From IMG/VR virus record IMGVR_UViG_3300009182_000065, positions 1 to 61,174 of that record: a DNA stretch of 61,174 nt; one strand, written 5' to 3'. Source of the stretch: a virus. This document shows, piece after piece, positions 42,067-50,457 of the stretch (positions are counted from its first letter, which is position 1; each line of letters opens with the position of its first letter). The position numbers and the translations under genes are program-made. Under the pieces are notes generated by a model. That model saw only the letters and a program-made list of their open reading frames with translations, ran no database searches and was not told the origin of the DNA.

Positions 42067-43281
42067 ATGCTTAAATACGACATTTTTAAACCAGAATACA
42101 AATTAGACTCTTCCTTCTTTGCTAATTATTTTATTGTAACATACTTAATTGGTTCAAAAACCGATTTAAAAGATGCCGCATGGAATCTAGCTATCGGGCA
42201 ATCAATTGGAAATCCAAGTAAGCGTTCCGAATTTGAGAGCCAAGATTTGATTGACAATCATTGTGCTATTATTTTACATGATGAAAAATCCTTAGAGAAT
42301 CTTAAAGAAGGTATTGTTAAGATTGCTTTTGCTGAAGCAAATATTAACTTTAAAACGGACGGAGTATCCCAATTGCTAGTCCAAATAATGGGAGGTCAAT
42401 GTGACATTGATATTTTTGAAAAGTGTGTTATTAAAGATATAAAATTAACTCCAAATATGGAGAACTGTTTGCAGGGACCTAAAATTGGTCTAAAAGAAAT
42501 GAGAGAATATTGTGGTGTATCACAGGAAAAGCCTTTATTTGGTGGGATTGTGAAACCAAAAGTTGGTCTTTCGCCACAAAAAAATCTTGATTTGGTAAAA
42601 AAACTCATTGATGGCGGCTGTAACTTCATAAAAGAAGATGAAATTCTTTCAGATCCCGATCATTGTAGAATTGAAGATCGTGTTCCCCCTGTAATGGATT
42701 ATATTAAAAGCACTAATGCAAAAGTTTATTACGCAGTTTCAATCCATTCCGATCCTGCACACATTTTAAATCGTGTTAAGCAAGTTTATGAATTGGGTGG
42801 AAATGCTGTTCATGTAAATTTCCATTGTGGATTAGGTGTTTATAAGTCTATTAGAGAACTTGATTTACCAATTCTAGTTCACTTCCAGAAAAGCGGTGAT
42901 AAAATTTTAAATTGTTATGATCATAAATTTGCAATTGATCAAGATGTAATCTTTAAACTTGTTGGGCAAAGTGGCTGTTCGACGCTTCATGCTGGTATGA
43001 TCGGTGGATACATGGATAATGAAACACAGGCGGTAAAGAAGACTATTTCCATGTTGAATGATATAAATTGCGTCCCAGCTTTAAGTTGTGGAATGCACCC
43101 AGGTTTAATTGATTATATTTTAGATGTGGTTGGACATAGCAACTGGATGGCAAATGTCGGCGGTGCATTAACATCACATCCAAGTGGTACTTTGGCAGGT
43201 ACAAAGGCTATGAGACAAGCAATCGATAAGAATTACGGGGATGAATATCATCAAGCCATTGAAAAATGGGGTAAGAAATGA
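42067..43281 (+). CDS. RuBisCO-like protein (form IV type, non-carboxylating)
   Basis: 404 residues, full-length RuBisCO large-subunit layout: N-terminal domain (1-130) and TIM-barrel (135-395). FGGIVKPKVGLSP at 158-170 corresponds to the KPKLGLS motif with Lys163 and Lys165. GGCNFIKEDE at 183-192 matches GGLDFxKDDE, retaining the carbamylated Lys (189) and metal ligands Asp191 and Glu192. In loop 6, HAGMIGGYMD at 308-317 has Tyr315 where RuBisCO has Lys334. The N-terminal E60 position appears to be Gly (IGQSIG at 43-48), and SxGG is ALSCG at 338-342. These losses exclude normal CO2 fixation and point to a RuBisCO-like enolase or isomerase. The four-base overlap with the next gene (ATGA) couples their expression. 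Confidence 0.9.
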   Translation: MLKYDIFKPEYKLDSSFFANYFIVTYLIGSKTDLKDAAWNLAIGQSIGNPSKRSEFESQDLIDNHCAIILHDEKSLENLKEGIVKIAFAEANINFKTDGVSQLLVQIMGGQCDIDIFEKCVIKDIKLTPNMENCLQGPKIGLKEMREYCGVSQEKPLFGGIVKPKVGLSPQKNLDLVKKLIDGGCNFIKEDEILSDPDHCRIEDRVPPVMDYIKSTNAKVYYAVSIHSDPAHILNRVKQVYELGGNAVHVNFHCGLGVYKSIRELDLPILVHFQKSGDKILNCYDHKFAIDQDVIFKLVGQSGCSTLHAGMIGGYMDNETQAVKKTISMLNDINCVPALSCGMHPGLIDYILDVVGHSNWMANVGGALTSHPSGTLAGTKAMRQAIDKNYGDEYHQAIEKWGKK

Positions 43282-43694
43282 TAGTAATTTCTCATAGAGG
43301 GAATACTACTGGCCCAGTTAAACAAACCGAAAATCGACCCCAAACAATTCAACCTTTATTGGATAAAAATATCCACGTGGAAATTGATGTTTGGTTAATA
43401 GGTGACAGTTTTTTCTTGGGTCATGATGACCCTTTATATAAAACCGATATAAAATTTTTATTACAAAAAAATCTCTGGTGTCATGCAAAAAACTTAAAAT
43501 CATTAGAAGAAATGTTAAAACACGATATTAATTGTTTTTGGCATGAAAACGATAAACACACTTTAACATCTAATGGTTATATTTGGACTTATCTTAATCA
43601 AAAAACATGTGATAAATCCATAATAGTTGATTTATCAAAAAACTGGAAAGAAAAAAATTATAATTGCTATGCCATTTGTGTTGATTACTTGTAA
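43278..43694 (+). CDS. Short glycerophosphodiester phosphodiesterase-like protein
   Basis: 138 residues. ISHRGN at 3-8, TEN near 17-19, VEIDVW at 34-39 and LGHDDPLY near 47-54 follow the GDPD order HRG, EN, E-x-D and HD, so the catalytic His pair and acidic ligands are present. It is far shorter than typical GDPDs (about 240 residues), ending after a small C-terminal HENDKHTL and YAICVDYL part. It could be a minimal GDPD or a sugar phosphodiesterase acting with the glycan genes. Coupled to the RuBisCO-like gene. Confidence 0.65.
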   Translation: MIVISHRGNTTGPVKQTENRPQTIQPLLDKNIHVEIDVWLIGDSFFLGHDDPLYKTDIKFLLQKNLWCHAKNLKSLEEMLKHDINCFWHENDKHTLTSNGYIWTYLNQKTCDKSIIVDLSKNWKEKNYNCYAICVDYL

Positions 43695-43708
43695 AAACAA
43701 TTTATAAT
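43681..43708 (+). promoter_or_regulatory. Sigma70-like promoter for gp46
   Basis: TTGATT (43681-43686), 16-base spacer, perfect TATAAT (43703-43708), seven bases to the ATG at 43716. The -35 overlaps the last codons of the GDPD-like gene, marking the boundary of the glycan island. Confidence 0.65.
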
Positions 43709-43715
43709 TAGGTAA

Positions 43716-45524
43716 ATGAAAAAAGTTCAATTTAATTCTGTAAAAATACAAAATTTTCTTTCCGTTGGTAAAGATCCATTAACAATTGATTTTCAAAACG
43801 GCATTAATCTCATCACTGGAGAGAATAAAGACAAGGGTGGCAAGAATGGAATAGGGAAAAGCTCCATTCTTGAAGCCATTTACTGGTGTTTATTTGGTAA
43901 TACCATTCGTGATATCAAAAACGATAAGATAATTCACAATCTTAGCAAGAAAGATTGCAAGGTTTCATTAAACTTTGAGGTTGTTACCGAAAAACACGTA
44001 ACTCCATACACTATAGAAAGATCTTTAGAACCAAGTAAGGTTACTATTACTGCACATAATCAACAAAGAGACATTGATATGACTCTTTCTACCATGCCAG
44101 AGACCAATTCCTTCATTAAAGAATTACTTGGGGCAACCGAAGAAGTGTTCCAGAATGCTGTTATCATGTCTGCGAACAATACAGTGCCGTTTATGGCTCA
44201 AAAGAAGACCGATAAAAGAAAATTCATCGAAGGAATTCTTAATCTTAACATCTTTAGTGACATGTTGCTAAAGGCAAGAGGAGATTATAATGATTTTAAA
44301 AAACAAAATGACTCGTTGAGTAGTAATTTTATTACGCTTCAAAGAAATTTAAGCACTTTTGAAGATCAGAAAGCAAATGCAGAAACAAAAAAACAAGAAA
44401 AAATAGATGCATTTAATTCTCGCATTAGAGATAATGAAAAAATCATAGAACAATTAAATAACACAACCCTTCCTAGTTTAAATGAAGTTAATGACGGCAT
44501 ACAAAAGCTAGAAGAAAAACGCACTGCACTAAAAAGTTGCATTAAAGCTTTTAATATAACAAGGTCAGATCTTATAAAAAAAAGTTCAGATCTTTCCGCT
44601 GAGATAAGACAATTAGAAAAAGAAAAACAAAAGATAATCGACAAAGGTGGAACATGTCCAACATGTAATAGAGACTATTGTGTTGAAGACCTTGAAGCTG
44701 TTAAGCAAAGATTAAAAGATATTGCTACCAATATATCAAATCTTGCTACCGAATCATTCACCATTAATAGTGAAAAGATTGATTGGGACGATAAGATCGA
44801 AGAAGCAGAAGATGGAGTTGAAAAAATCAATGGTAAAATCAGAATTTTGGATCAATCAAAGTCAGATATCAAAATTAACAATCAAAAAATAACTAATTGT
44901 GAAAGTAATATTAAAGATTGTTTGAAATGGATCGAAGATACTAAGATAGATGATCCATCAATTGATTTAAATGTTCAAAATACCAAAAAAGAAATTGAAA
45001 ACACTCAAATAGAACTAACAAAAGTTAAAAAAGAAATGGCGATAGTAGAAGCTGCCAAATTTATTGTCTCCGAGGAGGGTGTTAAAACGTATATTGTTAA
45101 GAAAATGCTTACGTTACTTAACAAGAAGCTTAATTACTACCTCAAAGAACTTGATACTCCATGTAAATGTGAGTTCAATGATATGTTTGAAGAAACTATT
45201 ATCAACGAAACTGGTAAAGAATGTTCATATTTCAATTTTAGTGGGGGAGAAAGAAAAAGAATTGATGTTGCTGTGTTGTTTATGTTTCAAGATCTCTTGA
45301 GAAGCCAAACTGGAACCTCATATTCGTTAAACATCTATGATGAAATGATTGATTCTGCCCTTGATCAGCAAGGAACTGATAAAATTATTGGTTTACTTAA
45401 AGAAAAGGTTACAAAATACGATGAGTCTGTTTACATAGTCAGTCATAAAGCATCAGATATGGCAAGAATTGATAATGTTTTATTGTTAGAAAAAGAAAAT
45501 GGTGTTACAAAAATAGTTAGTTGA
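43716..45524 (+). CDS. 46: Recombination nuclease subunit gp46 (SbcC/Rad50-like)
   Basis: 602 residues (T4: 560). Walker A GGKNGIGKSS at 41-50, zinc-hook CPTC near residues 312-315 between two long coiled coils, signature FSGGERKR near 508-515, and Walker B LNIYDEMID near 533-541. It pairs with gp47 (27676) in resecting DNA ends for recombination. Preceded by its own promoter. Confidence 0.9.
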   Translation: MKKVQFNSVKIQNFLSVGKDPLTIDFQNGINLITGENKDKGGKNGIGKSSILEAIYWCLFGNTIRDIKNDKIIHNLSKKDCKVSLNFEVVTEKHVTPYTIERSLEPSKVTITAHNQQRDIDMTLSTMPETNSFIKELLGATEEVFQNAVIMSANNTVPFMAQKKTDKRKFIEGILNLNIFSDMLLKARGDYNDFKKQNDSLSSNFITLQRNLSTFEDQKANAETKKQEKIDAFNSRIRDNEKIIEQLNNTTLPSLNEVNDGIQKLEEKRTALKSCIKAFNITRSDLIKKSSDLSAEIRQLEKEKQKIIDKGGTCPTCNRDYCVEDLEAVKQRLKDIATNISNLATESFTINSEKIDWDDKIEEAEDGVEKINGKIRILDQSKSDIKINNQKITNCESNIKDCLKWIEDTKIDDPSIDLNVQNTKKEIENTQIELTKVKKEMAIVEAAKFIVSEEGVKTYIVKKMLTLLNKKLNYYLKELDTPCKCEFNDMFEETIINETGKECSYFNFSGGERKRIDVAVLFMFQDLLRSQTGTSYSLNIYDEMIDSALDQQGTDKIIGLLKEKVTKYDESVYIVSHKASDMARIDNVLLLEKENGVTKIVS

Positions 45525-45553
45525 TAAACTGACACAAATTTATAAATTTACAT

Positions 45554-46882
45554 ATGGCATTAAAGTTAAAGCAACAACCTAAACCGCAGATTGCAACACA
45601 AGAATTGGCAAATGATAAGATAACATATCAATACAATCCAGTTTTTACAGGCATTCCAAATGCTCCTCATGGAATGCCGCAAGGGATGCCAGTTTATTCC
45701 CATGTGCAAATGAATCCTATCAAGTTTCCGTCACCCGCGCCGCTTGAAATGCCAGAAAGTAACTTACCGAGAGCATTAAACTATTATGCGGACTATGGTG
45801 GTTGTGGTTTTTGGAGAATGATTTGGCCCGAATTCATGTTGAACCAATACCAAAAGGCTTGTATCTCTGGATTAACCTGTATGGTAATGGATATTAGATT
45901 TTATCAGGGATTAAAAGCTGTTAGAATGCAAAGACAAGCTACCCCAATGCAAAGAGACTTCATCAAGGAGCTTAAAAAAGCAAGTGCTCAGATGAATTTT
46001 AAATTAATTTATGAAGTTGATGATATCGTGTTCAAGGATGACATTCCAGATTATAACCGATGCAAAGATGCATTCTGTGATCAAAATATTATAGACAGTA
46101 TTTTGGATATCATGAGTATGATGGATGAAATTACCGTTACATGTCCATACATGAAGCAATATTACCAAGAAAAGACGGGTAATAAGAGAATTACAGTTAT
46201 TCCCAACTATCCACCAAAATTTTGGCTTGATAGATTTTATGATAAACAAAAAATTGAAAGACTTTACGATCAAAATAAAAAAAGACCTCGTATTCTGTAT
46301 TCTGGATCTGGTACTCATGTTGATATTCTTAATAGAACAGGACTTAAGGATGACTTTAAGCATGTTACTGATGCAATTATCAAGGCTCGTAAGAAATTTA
46401 AGTTTGTGTGGAAGGGATGTTTTCCTTTAGCACTCAAACCATACATCGATAATGGCGATATGGAGTTTATTGATTGGTCACCTTTGCCAGATTACCCCCA
46501 AGGTCTTGTTGATACCAATTGTAATGCTGTTTTTGCACCATTGATTGATAATGTGTTCAATAAATCAAAAAGTAATATTAAAATGGTTGAGGCAGGAGGA
46601 TTAGGACTACCTGGCACATATCAAGACATGATTACCTATGAAGATTCAGAGTTAAAATTTAAAACTGGTGATGATTTAATCCAACAGTTAGAGTATATCA
46701 CTTCCGATTTTGATCGATACATGGATCTTTCTGGTAAAGCAAGAGCATTTACCGATAAACTTTGGTTAGATGATCATATAAATGAATACGAAGCTCTTTA
46801 TTCAACTGCATGGGGGTCTCCAGAAAGAAAGAAGCTTGCTCCTAAACTCATCGAACTCAACCCAGATCAAGATAGTGCTTGA
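45554..46882 (+). CDS. Glycosyltransferase-like protein (GT-B)
   Basis: 442 residues. After an 80-residue Pro/Gln-rich N-terminus, the protein follows a GT-B order: FKLIYEVDDIVF near 152-163, TVTCPYMKQYY near 192-202 and PNYPPKFW near 219-226. RPRILYSGSGTHVD near 248-261 and NVFNKSKSNIKMVEAGGLGLP near 335-355 complete it; the last corresponds to the C-terminal donor-binding E-A-x-x-x-G-x-P motif. It lies between gp46 and gp43 and has a slightly different base composition, with CGT, CTC and GCT codons. The target may be phage DNA bases or a glycan; the sequence does not tell. Confidence 0.65.
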   Translation: MALKLKQQPKPQIATQELANDKITYQYNPVFTGIPNAPHGMPQGMPVYSHVQMNPIKFPSPAPLEMPESNLPRALNYYADYGGCGFWRMIWPEFMLNQYQKACISGLTCMVMDIRFYQGLKAVRMQRQATPMQRDFIKELKKASAQMNFKLIYEVDDIVFKDDIPDYNRCKDAFCDQNIIDSILDIMSMMDEITVTCPYMKQYYQEKTGNKRITVIPNYPPKFWLDRFYDKQKIERLYDQNKKRPRILYSGSGTHVDILNRTGLKDDFKHVTDAIIKARKKFKFVWKGCFPLALKPYIDNGDMEFIDWSPLPDYPQGLVDTNCNAVFAPLIDNVFNKSKSNIKMVEAGGLGLPGTYQDMITYEDSELKFKTGDDLIQQLEYITSDFDRYMDLSGKARAFTDKLWLDDHINEYEALYSTAWGSPERKKLAPKLIELNPDQDSA

Positions 46883-46885
46883 TTT

Positions 46886-46904
46886 ATGCACCTACATGGT
46901 GCAT
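46886..46904 (+). promoter_or_regulatory. RNA hairpin upstream of DNA polymerase gene
   Basis: Perfect inverted repeat ATGCACC (46886-46892) and GGTGCAT (46898-46904) with loop TACAT, ending nine bases before the ATG of gp43. T4 and RB69 gp43 bind a hairpin in this position of their own mRNA to repress translation. TTGATT at 46879 and a weak CATCAT at 46902 could form a promoter across the same bases. Confidence 0.5.
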
Positions 46905-46913
46905 CATTGAATA

Positions 46914-49490
46914 ATGGCTTATAGAAATGTTTATTACGACAATAAAAATGAAGTAATACATCTTTTTACTTGGGATAAGGATGGTAAAAGGACAAAAGTG
47001 CTATGTTCATATGAACCATATCTTTATATTGAGTCTCAAAATGGTTGTGATGGCAAATCTATTTTTAATTCTGCACTAAAAAAGGTTAAATTCAATAATC
47101 AAAGAGCAAGAAACAAGTTTGTAGAGGAAACCCCGATTGAAAGACTTTTTCATAATCTTGGAACCGATCAACAGTTCCTTCTTGATAATTTTAAGAACGA
47201 TGTAGACAAAGAAGATTATGGTAAACAACCATTAAAGATCTTTTACATTGATATTGAGACATATTCTGATGGTACTGGATTCTCCAAAGCATCCGATGCT
47301 AACGATCCAATCAATTTAATTACAATTTATGATTCTCTCAGTGAAATATATTACACTTTTGGATGCAATAACTATGCAACACAAGAAGAAAATGTAAAAT
47401 ACATTAAATGTTATTCAGAAAAAGATCTTCTTACACAATTTATTAGGTTTTGGAAAAAAGATTATCCTGATATTGTCACTGGGTGGAACATTGATAACTA
47501 TGATATTCCATATATCATCAATAGAATTACAAAAATTTTTAATGATGAAGATAAAGCAAAGGAATTGTCACCAGTTGGTAAGTTACAATTCAGGGAAAAG
47601 GTTGCAGTTAACAAATTAGGTCAGGCAATTGATCGTTGGTACATTCATGGTGTTAGTATTTTAGATTACATGGAGGTATATCAGACCTTTTCAATGGGTG
47701 ATCGTGAGAGTTTCAGCTTGAATTATATTGGTGAATATGAACTAGACGAAGGAAAGGTTGCAGTTGGTAGTTATTCGCTCTCAAGACTAGCAGATGAAGA
47801 TTGGATGAAGTTTGTTGACTATAATATTCAAGACGTTCGCATTTTAATTAAGTTGGAAGAGAAGTTGAAGTATCTAAAGTTGATTCGCAACCTATCATAC
47901 AGGGGATTTGTTCCCTTTACAAAGGCACTGGCAAAGGTTTCAGTCATTACGGGTGCGGTTGCACACCAAGCATTAAGAGATGGTTATATAATTCCCACAT
48001 TTAAAGATGAAAGAATTAAAGTAAAGTTTGCAGGAGGGTATGTTTACCAACCCGTGCCAGGTTTATACGATGATCTAGTAACGTATGATGCAAACAGTCT
48101 TTATCCCAATACTATTATTACTTTAAATATCTCACCAGAGACTAAAATTGGTAAAATTACAAATTTTGAAGATGATAAATTTGAAGTAACGTTTTCAAAT
48201 CATAAAACAATGACGTTTACGGTGGAAAACTTTAAGAAATTTGTTTCTGATCAACAACTTTCTATTACCAAAGCAAATATTCTTTATACTCAGAAAGTTA
48301 AAGGTGTAGTTCCCAAGCTTATCGACAAGCTTTACAACGAAAGAATTACAGCAAAGACAAAAATGATGGATGCTGAGAAGAAATTAGCCAAAACAAAAGA
48401 TCAAAATCAAATAAAAATCTTAGAAGAAGAGGTTAATGATAACTATACATTACAGAATGTGTATAAAACTCTTCTAAATTCTATTTATGGTGTATTTTCT
48501 AACATTTATTCGCCACTTTTTGACATTGAACATGCCGAAAGTGTTACTTTAACAGGTCAAAATGTTGTTAAAACGGGTGCAAAGATAGTACACGAGTATG
48601 CAGTAAGCAAGGGGTTTGAAGGAGATCTTCATGATATCTGTGTTTATTCCGATACGGACAGCGTTTATTTTTGTTTTGCTAAATTATTTGCTAAAAATAA
48701 CATTATTTTAGCAAATAAAGACGGTGAAATAACATCAGAAGCATCAGAAATGATCAAAGATATTGGAAAACATCTTAATGAAAAGATTAATGAATGGGCA
48801 AAACAAGAATTGAAGACGATTGATCCAAGATATTTCTTTAAAAGGGAAAAAATTTGTGACGTTGCTCTTTTACAAGCAAAAAAATATTATATTCTTCATA
48901 TTTTAGATAATGAAGGTATTTCAACTAATGAATTTCTATATACTGGAATTGAAGTTGCCACTTCAAAAATCTCAAAGGAGATTAAGGTATTAATTAAATC
49001 AATTGTGGAGTCTGCTATTCTATCAAAAGACAGAAAGAAAGCCAATCAACTATTTCAAAATGGATATGAAGATTTTTGTAGTTTTCCCGTCGATGCGATT
49101 GCAATTAGAAAGAGAGTAAACAAATTAAAGGAGTATCAAGACAAAGTTAAAGATGAACAAGTTGCAAAGGGTACGCAGGGTCACACCAAAGCTGCAATTT
49201 ACTTTAATATACTACTCAAGAAATTAAATCTTACCAACAAGTATCATCCAATTCAAACTGGAACTAAATTAAAGGTATTTTATTGCAAGAAGAATAAATT
49301 TGGTTATGACGTTTTTGCATTTACCGATGAATTACCAGTTGAAATTCAAAAATATATTAAACCAGATTACAAAATGATGTTTGAAAAAACTGTCATGCCA
49401 GTTGTTACTAAGATTTTTAACATCATTGGGTGGCCCACGCCTGAGATCGGTTGCGAAGAACATACTGATTTAATTGCATTATTATCATGA
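46914..49490 (+). CDS. 43: DNA polymerase gp43 (family B)
   Basis: 858 residues (T4: 898). All family B exonuclease motifs are present: ExoI YIDIETYS with Asp113 and Glu115, ExoII TGWNIDNYDIPYI, and ExoIII YNIQDVRI. So are the polymerase motifs: DANSLYPNTI (A), NSIYGVFSN (B, LLNSIYG) and YSDTDSVYF (C). It performs replicative synthesis with gp45, gp32 and gp41/61. No intein or intron interruption is visible. Confidence 0.95.
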   Translation: MAYRNVYYDNKNEVIHLFTWDKDGKRTKVLCSYEPYLYIESQNGCDGKSIFNSALKKVKFNNQRARNKFVEETPIERLFHNLGTDQQFLLDNFKNDVDKEDYGKQPLKIFYIDIETYSDGTGFSKASDANDPINLITIYDSLSEIYYTFGCNNYATQEENVKYIKCYSEKDLLTQFIRFWKKDYPDIVTGWNIDNYDIPYIINRITKIFNDEDKAKELSPVGKLQFREKVAVNKLGQAIDRWYIHGVSILDYMEVYQTFSMGDRESFSLNYIGEYELDEGKVAVGSYSLSRLADEDWMKFVDYNIQDVRILIKLEEKLKYLKLIRNLSYRGFVPFTKALAKVSVITGAVAHQALRDGYIIPTFKDERIKVKFAGGYVYQPVPGLYDDLVTYDANSLYPNTIITLNISPETKIGKITNFEDDKFEVTFSNHKTMTFTVENFKKFVSDQQLSITKANILYTQKVKGVVPKLIDKLYNERITAKTKMMDAEKKLAKTKDQNQIKILEEEVNDNYTLQNVYKTLLNSIYGVFSNIYSPLFDIEHAESVTLTGQNVVKTGAKIVHEYAVSKGFEGDLHDICVYSDTDSVYFCFAKLFAKNNIILANKDGEITSEASEMIKDIGKHLNEKINEWAKQELKTIDPRYFFKREKICDVALLQAKKYYILHILDNEGISTNEFLYTGIEVATSKISKEIKVLIKSIVESAILSKDRKKANQLFQNGYEDFCSFPVDAIAIRKRVNKLKEYQDKVKDEQVAKGTQGHTKAAIYFNILLKKLNLTNKYHPIQTGTKLKVFYCKKNKFGYDVFAFTDELPVEIQKYIKPDYKMMFEKTVMPVVTKIFNIIGWPTPEIGCEEHTDLIALLS

Positions 49491-49516
49491 AAAAGTTTCC
49501 AAATATATCAAAAGCA

Positions 49517-49942
49517 CTAGGATGGGATATCTCTTAAACGACCTTTAATAAACTTTTTAAGTGTTTTTGGTTTATCTGGATCATACGGGGGCATTCCTAA
49601 ATCTTTTCTTAATTTAGCAAACGGATCTTCATTCATTTCTAAAGTTTTATTTCCATCATCGAAAGTTTGTAAGTGTTTATTTGCAATCTTGGGGTCTAAT
49701 TCGTTTATAAGTTTATCAAAAAAAGAAATCATTGCTATCTCGGCATCCTTTTCTGTTATAAAATCATACCCTGATACATATATTTCATCTTTGTCAGAAT
49801 ATTTTATTTTATATTCAACTCTATAGGCAATAAACGATTTTGATTCATATGTATCACCATCAAAACTAGTTATATTCTTACTGTCAAATGTCGGTGGATT
49901 ATATAAAATCAAATCTCTATAAGTTTTTTGATATTCTTTCAT
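49517..49942 (-). CDS. Hypothetical protein
   Basis: 141 residues, unknown. Mixed beta (residues 20-60, YRVEYKIKYSDKDEIYVSGY) and helix (65-95), with a charged C-terminal tail including KLRKDLGMPPYDPDKP. It is on the minus strand between two plus-strand genes. No homologue recognised. AGGGGG lies about 15 bases before its ATG, too far for a typical Shine-Dalgarno. Confidence 0.5.
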   Translation of the reverse strand: MKEYQKTYRDLILYNPPTFDSKNITSFDGDTYESKSFIAYRVEYKIKYSDKDEIYVSGYDFITEKDAEIAMISFFDKLINELDPKIANKHLQTFDDGNKTLEMNEDPFAKLRKDLGMPPYDPDKPKTLKKFIKGRLRDIPS

Positions 49943-49997
49943 TATTTTTAATATTTACCCCCTTGCATAATTAATAAGCACTTCTAAATCTTATTAT

Positions 49998-50378
49998 ATG
50001 ACAACAACAACAGACAAAACAAAACTAACCATAATCCTAGATTCAGTTGGTCGCACCATTCTTGGTGAGACTGTTGAGGCTACGGATACAACGAAAACCG
50101 TAATCAAGAACCCAGTAGTTCTTCATGTAATCCCAGCAGACAATCAAGGTAAGATGTCCGTTCAGTTACTACCAATCTTTTTTAGGGAGTTTCTCGCTGA
50201 TAAGACAGGTGATGTTAACATCACTTATGATAATTCAAGGATTAGTGTCACCGATATTGATGCTCTTGATTTCCGTCTTCAGGCTCAGTATCTTCAGATG
50301 TTTAATCAGAACAATGCTTTTGTTCCTCCAACACCGCAGCAGGATTCAAGTTCAGTAATTAATCTTTTTGATGAGTAA
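49998..50378 (+). CDS. Conserved-looking beta-rich protein, probably abundant
   Basis: 126 residues, unknown family. Alternating strands (TIILDSVGRTILG, VVLHVIPAD, DVNITYDN) form a beta barrel-like N-terminal part. A Gln-rich segment and an acidic end NLFDE follow; the end is similar in style to clamp- or RNA-polymerase-binding tails. Codon use is clearly less AT-rich than in most neighbours (CGC, CTT, GGT, ACC), as for gp32, suggesting high expression. It is monocistronic and followed by a strong terminator. TTGCAT at 49963, 16 bases, TAAATC, seven bases to ATG fits the promoter geometry weakly. Confidence 0.65.
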   Translation: MTTTTDKTKLTIILDSVGRTILGETVEATDTTKTVIKNPVVLHVIPADNQGKMSVQLLPIFFREFLADKTGDVNITYDNSRISVTDIDALDFRLQAQYLQMFNQNNAFVPPTPQQDSSSVINLFDE

Positions 50379-50408
50379 TTCGTAATCTGATCAAAGAAAC
50401 CAGTAGGA

Positions 50409-50440
50409 AACCCAGAATGTTTTTGACATTCTGGGTTTTT
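50409..50440 (+). terminator. Strong rho-independent terminator
   Basis: Stem of 12 base pairs: 50409-50420 pairs with 50426-50437, loop TTTTG, followed by T residues to 50440. It ends transcription of the 49998 gene. The uvsX -35 box TTGACA (50423-50428) lies inside the loop and 3' arm. Confidence 0.85.
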
Positions 50441-50450
50441 CTGTTAATAT
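50423..50450 (+). promoter_or_regulatory. Sigma70-like promoter for uvsX overlapping a terminator
   Basis: Perfect TTGACA (50423-50428), 16-base spacer, TAATAT (50445-50450), seven bases to the ATG at 50458. The -35 is embedded in the preceding terminator hairpin. Confidence 0.6.
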
Positions 50451-50457
50451 AGGATAT

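Noticed and set aside
42067-43281. True CO2-fixing RuBisCO
   Set aside because: Loop-6 Lys334 is Tyr and the E60 position appears to be Gly; both are essential for carboxylation.
49487-49537. A 16-codon ORF overlapping the gp43 stop (ATGA)
   Set aside because: Very short, overlaps the convergent gene at 49517 and shows no features of a protein.
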